Part shown: positions 1 through 5,903 of the stretch, one piece after another
Layout of the letters: every line of letters starts with the position of its first letter
How positions within the stretch are numbered: the first letter of the stretch is position 1
Assembly: GCA_029941095.1 (NCBI GenBank)
Contig: JAPYRO010000061.1
Span: 1 to 7,089, forward strand
Reading direction: 5' to 3'
Length of the DNA: 7,089 nucleotides
Origin: Dehalococcoidia bacterium
Lineage (GTDB): Bacteria; Chloroflexota; Dehalococcoidia; UBA6926
Made by a program: the position numbers and the translations under genes
Notes under the pieces: model-generated
Told to the model about the DNA's origin: nothing
Database searches by the model: none
What the model saw: only the letters and a program-made list of their open reading frames with translations

Positions 1-944
1 GTCATAACGATCTTGGTCTTGCATCCGCAAATTCTTTGTCTGCAATACAAAACGGTGCACGACAAATTGAGGTGTGTGTCAACGGGATAGGTGAGCGAGC
101 AGGTAATGCCTCCTTGGAAGAAGTTGTAATGGCGATAAAAACCCGCGAGGACTTACTAGGATTTAGAACTGGTATTGATACTAAACAAATACATAGGACA
201 AGTAGGATGGTTAGTGATTTTACTGGTTTTACGATACAGCCAAATAAAGCAATTGTGGGATTGAATGCTTTTAGACACGAATCCGGAATTCATCAAGACG
301 CCATGATTAAAGCCCCAATAACTTTTGAGATCATGACACCTGAATCTGTAGGTGTACCGGGAAGTTCTCTAGTGTTAGGTAGACAAAGTGGACGCCACGC
401 ACTCGAGTCTAGACTTTCGGAGTTAGGATACGAAGTAAGTAAAGATGACATGGTCAGGGTTTACACGGCGTTCAAAGACCTTGCTGATAAAAAAGAAAGT
501 GTGTCAGACCGTGATTTAGAGGCTTTGGTTGGCGAAGATCGGCGTACAACAAAAGAGGAACAATATGTATTGGAGCACGTACAAGCCCTAAGTGGAGCTC
601 CCGCTGTTCCAACGGCTACGGTTAGAATAACGGATCCTAACGGGCAAGAGCACACATCGAGTGCGGTAGGCACGGGACCTGTAGACGCAGTCTATCAAGC
701 AATTTCAGACATAATTACAGTGAGTAATAGGCTAGTAGAATATCGAGTAGAAGCAGTGACTGAAGGACTTGATTCCATGGCTGATGTAACTATTCGCATA
801 GAGCGTGATGGTACAACTTACGTTGGAAGAGGTGCTGACACAGATATAGTGGTGGCCAGCGCGAGTGCCTATATTGATGCTTTAAATCGGCTTATAGCAA
901 TGATGAATCGAGCCACAAGTGTCATTAAAGACAGTGGGGAATAG
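1..944 (+). CDS. leuA: 2-isopropylmalate synthase, C-terminal part (5' end outside window)
   Basis: This enzyme condenses acetyl-CoA with 2-oxoisovalerate, the first committed step of leucine synthesis, in the cytoplasm. The reading frame is open from the left edge (first full codon at position 3) and shows 313 residues. The visible part opens with HNDLG, the second half of the HxHND metal-binding motif, so roughly the first 200 residues, most of the TIM barrel, are missing. GERAGNA follows, and its Asn (visible residue 35) is a metal ligand in the family. Next come the linker-region motifs NKAIVG and SGIHQD and EIMTPESVG. From about visible residue 198 to the end lies the LeuA dimer/allosteric domain (VGTGPVDAVYQAI, DTDIVVASA), where leucine feedback binds in the family. 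The spacing of these motifs matches E. coli-type LeuA closely. A TTG at 36 is internal and is not a start. The gene ends 31 bp before leuC. Confidence 0.96.
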   Translation, partial: HNDLGLASANSLSAIQNGARQIEVCVNGIGERAGNASLEEVVMAIKTREDLLGFRTGIDTKQIHRTSRMVSDFTGFTIQPNKAIVGLNAFRHESGIHQDAMIKAPITFEIMTPESVGVPGSSLVLGRQSGRHALESRLSELGYEVSKDDMVRVYTAFKDLADKKESVSDRDLEALVGEDRRTTKEEQYVLEHVQALSGAPAVPTATVRITDPNGQEHTSSAVGTGPVDAVYQAISDIITVSNRLVEYRVEAVTEGLDSMADVTIRIERDGTTYVGRGADTDIVVASASAYIDALNRLIAMMNRATSVIKDSGE

Positions 945-957
945 GGATTTATCTAAA

Positions 958-966
958 AAGGAAGGA
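958..966 (+). promoter_or_regulatory. leuC ribosome-binding site
   Basis: AAGGAAGGA lies 9 nt before the ATG at 976. It supports that ATG over an in-frame GTG at 919, which would add 19 residues overlapping leuA and has no comparable site upstream. Confidence 0.7.
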
Positions 967-975
967 CAAGGAAAA

Positions 976-2388
976 ATGGCCGGAAAAACAATGTTTGATA
1001 AAATATGGGACAGCCATATAGTTGATGACCCGACTGGAGAGCCAACATTATTATATGTTGATCTGCACTTAGTTCATGAAGTCACTTCACCACAAGCCTT
1101 TGAAGGGCTCAGGTTGGCCAATAGAACAGTTAGAAGACCAGACTTAACAATAGCGACTGTAGACCACAATGTTCCAACAACAGATCGTGATAAACCAATC
1201 GCTGATCCCATCTCAAAACAACAAATAGATACTCTGGCACAAAACGTAGAAGAATTTGATATAACATTTTATGGCGTGCATAGCCCTGAACAAGGAATAG
1301 TACATGTAATCGGGCCTCAGCAAGGCTATACTCAACCAGGAAAAATTATAGTGTGCGGAGATAGCCATACCGCTACCCACGGAGCGTTTGGAGCTATGGC
1401 GATTCCCCTCGGTACGTCCCAAGTCGAACACGTATTAGCAACACAGTGTCTATTACAAGAAAAACCAAAAACTATGGAAATTCGCGTGAATGGCGAACTT
1501 TCAAAAGGAGTTTCCGCAAAGGATGTTATCCTAGGAATTATTGGGAAAATAGGAGTCGATGGCGGAACTGGATATGCTATTGAATATACAGGAGATGTAA
1601 TAAAAAACCTTCCCATGGAAGGTCGAATGACTATATGCAATATGTCGATTGAGGCAGGGGCAAGGATAGGAATGATTGCTCCAGACGAGACGACCTTTGA
1701 ATGGCTAAAAAATCGCCCCCAAGTTCCAAAAGGAGATGATTTCGAAGCTGTAACCAAAGAATGGGAATTACTTGCTTCTGACTCCGATGCCGAATATGAC
1801 GAAATAGTTGAAATCGATGCCGCCGAACTAGAACCGTATATTACTTGGGGTACTAATCCTGGTCAAGTACTATCAGTAAAAGATTCAATACCTCATCCAG
1901 AAAGTTTTAGTAGTGCCGAAGAAAAAGAATCTGCAGAGAGAGCACTGGAATATATGGCTCTAGAACCAGAAACACAACTAACCGAAATAGAAATCGATAG
2001 AGTATTTATTGGATCGTGCACAAATTCTCGCATCACTGATCTAAGAGATGCAGCGGAAATTGTAAAAGGTTACAAAGTTTCGCCAAAAGTTACTGCAATG
2101 GTAGTCCCAGGTTCTACTCTAGTTAAATGGCAGGCAGAAAAAGAAGGCCTAGATCAAATCTTCATAGACTCGGGATTCGAGTGGCGAGAAGCAGGATGCT
2201 CTATGTGCCTAGGAATGAACCCAGACATACTAGAGCCTCATGAAAGATGCGCGTCTACTTCGAACAGAAATTTTGAAGGTAGACAAGGAAAAGATGGAAG
2301 AACTCATCTTGTTAGCCCACAAATGGCTGCTGCTGCTGCGATAGAAGGTCATTTTGTAGATGTTCGAGATTGGGAAGCAAAAATTTAG
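976..2388 (+). CDS. leuC: 3-isopropylmalate dehydratase large subunit
   Basis: This is the iron-sulfur subunit of isopropylmalate isomerase, which with LeuD converts 2-isopropylmalate to 3-isopropylmalate by dehydration and rehydration. In citramalate-dependent organisms it also isomerises citramalate via citraconate. The protein has 470 residues, essentially the length of E. coli LeuC (466), and aligns with it throughout: MAGKTMFDKIWDSH at the N-terminus, HLVHEVTSPQAFEGLR, CGDSHTATHGAFGA, EGRMTICNMSIE, APDETTF and the closing RTHLVSPQMAAAAA. The three cysteine ligands of the [4Fe-4S] cluster are Cys348 (GSCTNSR), Cys408 and Cys411 (GCSMC). Start choice: the ATG at 976 has a good ribosome-binding site and matches the family N-terminus. 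An upstream GTG at 919 would overlap leuA and add non-conserved residues. The stop codon overlaps the leuD ribosome-binding site, so the two subunits are probably translated together. This is the long bacterial type, not the roughly 420-residue archaeal-like type. Confidence 0.97.
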   Translation: MAGKTMFDKIWDSHIVDDPTGEPTLLYVDLHLVHEVTSPQAFEGLRLANRTVRRPDLTIATVDHNVPTTDRDKPIADPISKQQIDTLAQNVEEFDITFYGVHSPEQGIVHVIGPQQGYTQPGKIIVCGDSHTATHGAFGAMAIPLGTSQVEHVLATQCLLQEKPKTMEIRVNGELSKGVSAKDVILGIIGKIGVDGGTGYAIEYTGDVIKNLPMEGRMTICNMSIEAGARIGMIAPDETTFEWLKNRPQVPKGDDFEAVTKEWELLASDSDAEYDEIVEIDAAELEPYITWGTNPGQVLSVKDSIPHPESFSSAEEKESAERALEYMALEPETQLTEIEIDRVFIGSCTNSRITDLRDAAEIVKGYKVSPKVTAMVVPGSTLVKWQAEKEGLDQIFIDSGFEWREAGCSMCLGMNPDILEPHERCASTSNRNFEGRQGKDGRTHLVSPQMAAAAAIEGHFVDVRDWEAKI

Positions 2389-2397
2389 GAGTCAATA

Positions 2398-3000
2398 ATG
2401 GATTCATTTAATAACCATAAAGGCGTAGTTACGCCCCTGGACCGTTCAAACGTAGATACAGATCAAATAATCCCAGCTGAATATTTGAAAAGAGTAGAAA
2501 GAAATGGCTTTGGACCATTCCTATTCAATGACTGGAGAAAATTACCCGACGGTAAACCTAATCCCGATTTTATTTTGAATAAGTCTTTCTATGATATAGG
2601 AACTGTCCTGGTATCGAGGCGCAATTTTGGCAGTGGATCAAGCAGAGAACATGCTGTTTGGGCACTAATGGACCATGGTTTTAAAGCAGTGGTAGCTTCA
2701 AGCTTTGCTGAGATATTCCACAAGAATTCTTTTGAAAATGGGCTTTTGCCGGTGATACTACCAGATGAGCACATATCAACTATTTTAGATAGAGCAAATG
2801 CCCAACCTGGCTATCAGCTCTTTATCGATTTGGAGAATTGCGAGGTTAGTGACGATCACGGTCTCCATGTCCCCTTTGTTATACACGAAGATTCAAGCAC
2901 TCATGATTTTAGAAGACACACTTTAATGAACGGACTAGATAGTATTGGCTTGACCCTTAAACAGGAAAATAAAATTGATCAATACGAGAAAAATAATTAA
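2398..3000 (+). CDS. leuD: 3-isopropylmalate dehydratase small subunit
   Basis: LeuD is the small 'swivel-domain' subunit that completes the isopropylmalate isomerase active site with LeuC. At 200 residues it matches the E. coli-type LeuD (about 201) rather than the roughly 165-residue archaeal-like form, consistent with the long LeuC beside it. Visible family motifs are NVDTDQIIPAEYL (residues 18-30), NGFGPFLFNDWR, and the substrate-loop segment NFGSGSSREHA (residues 76-86), followed by KAVVASSFAEIFHKNSFENGLLP. The last dozen residues are polar and variable. The ATG is preceded by AGGAG (2387-2391), 6 nt upstream and overlapping the leuC stop. Only 9 bp separate the genes, which fits production of the two subunits in matched amounts. 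Confidence 0.97.
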   Translation: MDSFNNHKGVVTPLDRSNVDTDQIIPAEYLKRVERNGFGPFLFNDWRKLPDGKPNPDFILNKSFYDIGTVLVSRRNFGSGSSREHAVWALMDHGFKAVVASSFAEIFHKNSFENGLLPVILPDEHISTILDRANAQPGYQLFIDLENCEVSDDHGLHVPFVIHEDSSTHDFRRHTLMNGLDSIGLTLKQENKIDQYEKNN

Positions 3001-3029
3001 CCCATTATGTTCATTAATAATGATTAATT
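2995..3029 (+). other. AT-rich imperfect stem-loop across the leuD stop codon
   Basis: Two nested inverted repeats are visible: outer arms AATTAA (2995-3000) and TTAATT (3024-3029), inner arms CATTAT (3003-3008) and ATAATG (3017-3022), with an 8-nt loop and a small asymmetric bulge. No T-tract follows on the + strand, so it is not a convincing intrinsic terminator. Nearly all pairs are A-U, so stability is low and chance is a real alternative in this AT-rich gap. It could mark an mRNA processing or stability element between leuD and leuB. Confidence 0.25.
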
Positions 3030-3057
3030 TAAGAAAAAACAAAATAAAAATTGATCC

Positions 3058-3065
3058 AGGGGGAG
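3058..3065 (+). promoter_or_regulatory. leuB ribosome-binding site deciding a TTG start
   Basis: AGGGGGAG, a G-rich purine run in a very AT-rich 69-bp gap, ends 4 nt before TTG at 3070. No ATG or GTG in frame lies near the conserved LeuB N-terminus, so this site supports the TTG start. Confidence 0.7.
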
Positions 3066-3069
3066 TTTT

Positions 3070-4206
3070 TTGAATTATAAGATAGCTGTGCTACCAGGTG
3101 ATGGCATCGGCCCAGAAGTTACAGATCAAGCAGTTAGAGTGCTAAAAACAATAGGCGAAAAATTTGGCCATACTTTCGAACTTGAAACCGCTTTAGTGGG
3201 AGGAATAGCTATCGATGAAACTGGCAGTGCGCTACCTGAAATAACACTACAAGTGGCCAGAGAAGCAGATTCTATTTTGTTCGGAGCAGTCGGAGGACCA
3301 AAGTGGGATGATCCTGCTGCAAAAACGAGGCCAGAAGCAGGTTTACTAGCGTTACGAAAATCATTGAAGTTATTTGCTAACCTAAGACCGGTCACTGCTC
3401 ATAAAGACTTGATTGGCGCATCTCCTATCCGGCAAAATTTGATATCAGGTGTAGACCTAATGGTGGTCAGAGAGCTAACGGGCGGACTATATTTCGCAAA
3501 TCCAAAAAAGAGATGGACAACGAAGAGAGGCAGAAGAGCAGTAGACTCATTAAAATATACTGAACAAGAAATACGCAGAGTATTAGAGGTGGGCTATAAT
3601 CTAGCTAGATCTAGAAGGAAAAAATTAACCTCGGTTGACAAGGCAAATGTGCTAGAGTCATCACGGTTATGGCGTGAAGTTGCAGAAGAAGTTGCTCTCG
3701 AAAATCCGGATATTCAAACTGAGCATATACTAGTCGACGCGTGCGCGATGCACCTCATCCAGAGACCAAAAGATTTTGACGTTATAGTAACTGAAAACAT
3801 GTTCGGAGATATCCTTACAGACGAAGCATCGGTTCTGGCAGGGTCTATGGGAATGCTCCCATCGGCAAGCTTAGGCACTCGAAAAATAGCAAAGGAAGGA
3901 GCAAATCTTTTTGGGCTATACGAGCCGATCCATGGATCGGCTCCCGACATAGCCGGAAAAAACCTAGCTAACCCTCTAGCGGCTATCTCTAGTCTTGGAA
4001 TGATGTTCAAAATGTCTTTAGGATTAGAACAAGAGTCAGAAGCTATAGAAAACGCGGTAGACTCAACAATATCAGCTGGTTACCGTACTATGGATATCTA
4101 TTCAAAAGAAAATCGAAATAAAAAGGTCGATACTGTGGGAATGACCGATCAAATTATTGACAGAATCGAGAATCCGCATAAGAACAAGGTGCCAAAACCC
4201 TTATAG
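3070..4206 (+). CDS. leuB: 3-isopropylmalate dehydrogenase
   Basis: This NAD-dependent enzyme oxidatively decarboxylates 3-isopropylmalate to 2-oxoisocaproate. With CimA upstream in the pathway it would also convert erythro-3-methylmalate to 2-oxobutyrate. The 378 residues are slightly longer than the usual 350-365 because of a polar C-terminal tail. Motifs in order: LPGDGIGPEV near the N-terminus, FGAVGGPKWDDP, the substrate arginine segment RPEAGLLALRKSLKLFANLRP, RELTGGLYF, SVDKANVLESSRLWR with catalytic Lys191, Asp223 (VDACAM), and the metal/substrate aspartates Asp247 and Asp251 in FGDILTDE. The NAD-binding segment is YEPIHGSAPDIAGKN. The variant VDACAM replaces the commoner VDNAAM but keeps the aspartate. 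The start is TTG, chosen because MNYKIAVLPGDG is the expected N-terminus and a strong ribosome-binding site precedes it. A perfect 22-bp DNA palindrome lies within the gene at 3922-3943. Confidence 0.97.
   Translation: MNYKIAVLPGDGIGPEVTDQAVRVLKTIGEKFGHTFELETALVGGIAIDETGSALPEITLQVAREADSILFGAVGGPKWDDPAAKTRPEAGLLALRKSLKLFANLRPVTAHKDLIGASPIRQNLISGVDLMVVRELTGGLYFANPKKRWTTKRGRRAVDSLKYTEQEIRRVLEVGYNLARSRRKKLTSVDKANVLESSRLWREVAEEVALENPDIQTEHILVDACAMHLIQRPKDFDVIVTENMFGDILTDEASVLAGSMGMLPSASLGTRKIAKEGANLFGLYEPIHGSAPDIAGKNLANPLAAISSLGMMFKMSLGLEQESEAIENAVDSTISAGYRTMDIYSKENRNKKVDTVGMTDQIIDRIENPHKNKVPKPL
3922..3943. repeat. Perfect 22-bp palindrome inside leuB
   Basis: The 11-bp half-site GAGCCGATCCA is followed immediately by its exact reverse complement, and the symmetry ends at both flanks (C at 3921, C at 3944). 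It encodes the conserved segment E-P-I-H-G-S-A-P. About half of the symmetry follows from the protein sequence, but seven synonymous bases must also match. It contains two GATC sites and one CCATGG. No T-tract follows it, so it is not terminator-like. Function is unknown and coincidence is possible. Confidence 0.85.
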
Positions 4207-4226
4207 AGGCGTTAGATGCTCTATAA
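4201..4226 (+). other. Inverted repeat across the leuB stop codon
   Basis: TTATAGAG (4201-4208) pairs perfectly with CTCTATAA (4219-4226) around a 10-nt loop, giving an 8-bp stem that includes the leuB TAG (4204-4206). The stem has only two G-C pairs and no T-run follows, so it is at most a weak terminator or an mRNA stability/processing hairpin. Its right arm overlaps a TATAAT hexamer. Confidence 0.4.
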
Positions 4227-4227
4227 T
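4222..4227 (+). promoter_or_regulatory. Possible -10 box of an internal promoter for cimA
   Basis: TATAAT matches the sigma-70 -10 consensus exactly and would start transcription about 38 nt before the cimA ATG. No good -35 is seen: the best candidate at 16-bp spacing (CTTATA, 4200-4205) matches 3 of 6 bases, and there is no extended TGn element. AT-richness makes chance likely, so this is a weak call. Confidence 0.25.
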
Positions 4228-4256
4228 AAGTCGAATAAACATAAACTTTAATTATT

Positions 4257-4262
4257 AAGGAG
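4257..4262 (+). promoter_or_regulatory. cimA ribosome-binding site
   Basis: AAGGAG is a strong Shine-Dalgarno match 9 nt before the ATG at 4272 and fixes that start. Confidence 0.75.
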
Positions 4263-4271
4263 TTCAAGGAA

Positions 4272-5900
4272 ATGCCTTCAGAAAAGGGTGCAGTCATCCT
4301 TTATGACACCACGCTTCGAGACGGAACTCAGCAGGAGGGTATATCCCTGACTGTTAAAGATAAGTTAGATATAACAAAGAAACTTGATGAATTAGGCATC
4401 GATATCATAGAGGGCGGCTGGCCTTATTCAAACCCTAAAGATGAAGAATACTTCCAACAAGTATCCCTATTAGAGCTTAAGCATTCTCGTATAGCTGCAT
4501 TTGGTTCAACTAGAAGAGCAGGTATAACTGCTGAAAAAGACCCAAATATTCAAGCTTTAATCAAATCAAAAGCAAAAATTGTAACTATCGTAGGGAAAAC
4601 ATGGGATCTTCACGTCCTTGAGATATTAGAGACTTCTTTGGATGAAAACATAGAAATGATAAAGGATTCTATATCGTATCTTAAATCGCAGTCATTGGAA
4701 GTACACTTTGACGCAGAGCATTTTTTTGATGGATTTGAAGCCAACAAGGAGTACGCTATCTCATCAATTAAAGCTGCTGCTGCTGCTGGAGCTGACGCAG
4801 TGCATCTATGCGACACCAATGGTGGGATACTACCAAACCGATTGTCAATAATTATTGATGAAGTCAAAGAAATACTATCAACTCCTCTAGGAATACACGT
4901 TCATAATGACGGAGAGTTAGCCGTGGCCAATAGTATTACTGCTGTGGAACAAGGGGTGCGTTATGTACAAGGAACCGTTAATGGCTACGGAGAGCGTTGC
5001 GGTAACGCCAATCTATGCTCAATTATCCCTACCTTACAAATCAAAATGGGGCTACAAGTAGTTGAACTAGAACAGATGCAAAAATTATCCACTATTGCAA
5101 AAGAGATTTCGGAATTAGTGAACATGGGTATCAACCCCTCCCAGCCGTATGTTGGAGCCAGAGCATTCACTCACAAAGGTGGGCTCCACGCCTCCGCTGT
5201 AGCTAAGGTGGAACGTAGTTACGAACACATGGACCCAAAGATTATAGGAAATGACAGGAAAATAGTGGTTTCAGAGCTTGCAGGAAGATCAAATATATTA
5301 TCTGCAGCTGAAAAAATGGGAATTAAAATAACCAAAGATGAAAGCACAGAAATTTTAGAAAGTGTCAAAGCAGCGGAATTAGAAGGTTTTCAATATGAAG
5401 GAGCCGATGCATCTCTTGAAATGTTATTAAGAAGAAATCTTGGCAACTATAAACCACCGTTCGTTTTAGAAGATTTTATGGTTCTAGCGGAGAAGCTACG
5501 TAGGCTCCCTGTTAATCATGATGGAACAAAGGATGATGATTTACTATCGGAAGCAATGGTTAAAGTAAGAATTGGTGAGGTTGTTTACCACACAGCAGCT
5601 GAAGGTAATGGCCCAGTGAATGCTTTGGACGAAGCACTCAGAAAAGCTCTCCGAGAAGACTTCCCTGATATAGACGAGATAAGACTCACCGATTATAAAG
5701 TGAGAATACTTAACGAGGAAGGGGCCACCGGAGCCGCAGTAAGAGTGCTAATAGAATCGACAGATGGTAAAGACTCATGGAACACAGTAGGCAGTTCAAC
5801 CAACATAATTTATGCTTCTTGGTTGGCATTAATTGATTCAATTGAATATTGGATGCTCAAATCAAACCTAGATATTTCCACAGCAGATAATGATAAATAG
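4272..5900 (+). CDS. cimA: (R)-citramalate synthase
   Basis: CimA condenses pyruvate with acetyl-CoA to (R)-citramalate, opening the threonine-independent route to isoleucine; LeuCD and LeuB then convert citramalate to 2-oxobutyrate. At 542 residues it has the length and architecture of the long bacterial CimA family. The catalytic TIM barrel begins with LYDTTLRDGTQQEGI, in which Arg16 is catalytic and Asp17 binds the metal. The other metal ligands are His209 and His211 in HVHND and Asn245 in GYGERCGNANLCS. EGGWP near residue 47 and HLCDTNGG are typical of CimA rather than LeuA. The linker contains FTHKGGLHASAV. Residues from about 420 to 530 form the LeuA dimer/allosteric domain (EGNGPVNALDEALRKAL, NIIYASWLALIDSIEY), which in CimA commonly senses isoleucine; that ligand is not determinable here. 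The sequence fits citramalate synthase better than isopropylmalate or homocitrate synthase, though family assignment alone does not prove substrate. Confidence 0.93.
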   Translation: MPSEKGAVILYDTTLRDGTQQEGISLTVKDKLDITKKLDELGIDIIEGGWPYSNPKDEEYFQQVSLLELKHSRIAAFGSTRRAGITAEKDPNIQALIKSKAKIVTIVGKTWDLHVLEILETSLDENIEMIKDSISYLKSQSLEVHFDAEHFFDGFEANKEYAISSIKAAAAAGADAVHLCDTNGGILPNRLSIIIDEVKEILSTPLGIHVHNDGELAVANSITAVEQGVRYVQGTVNGYGERCGNANLCSIIPTLQIKMGLQVVELEQMQKLSTIAKEISELVNMGINPSQPYVGARAFTHKGGLHASAVAKVERSYEHMDPKIIGNDRKIVVSELAGRSNILSAAEKMGIKITKDESTEILESVKAAELEGFQYEGADASLEMLLRRNLGNYKPPFVLEDFMVLAEKLRRLPVNHDGTKDDDLLSEAMVKVRIGEVVYHTAAEGNGPVNALDEALRKALREDFPDIDEIRLTDYKVRILNEEGATGAAVRVLIESTDGKDSWNTVGSSTNIIYASWLALIDSIEYWMLKSNLDISTADNDK

Positions 5901-5903
5901 AGA

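Noticed and set aside
919..975. In-frame GTG at 919 as the leuC start, giving a 489-residue protein overlapping leuA
   Set aside because: The extra 19 residues do not resemble LeuC N-termini, and the ATG at 976 has a well-spaced AAGGAAGGA and the conserved family start.
3605..3614. 10-bp palindrome CTAGATCTAG in leuB
   Set aside because: Several palindromes of this length are expected by chance in 7 kb, and it does not extend.
4773..4787. (GCT)5 run in cimA, and a similar (GCT)4 run in leuC at 2326-2337, as possible slippage-prone microsatellites
   Set aside because: Both encode alanine runs that are conserved in the protein families, and the runs are short. No phase-variation role is indicated.
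461..5170. Open frames on the - strand within leuA, leuC, leuD, leuB and cimA
   Set aside because: They lie entirely opposite well-conserved genes, lack plausible ribosome-binding context, and read as composition-driven shadows.
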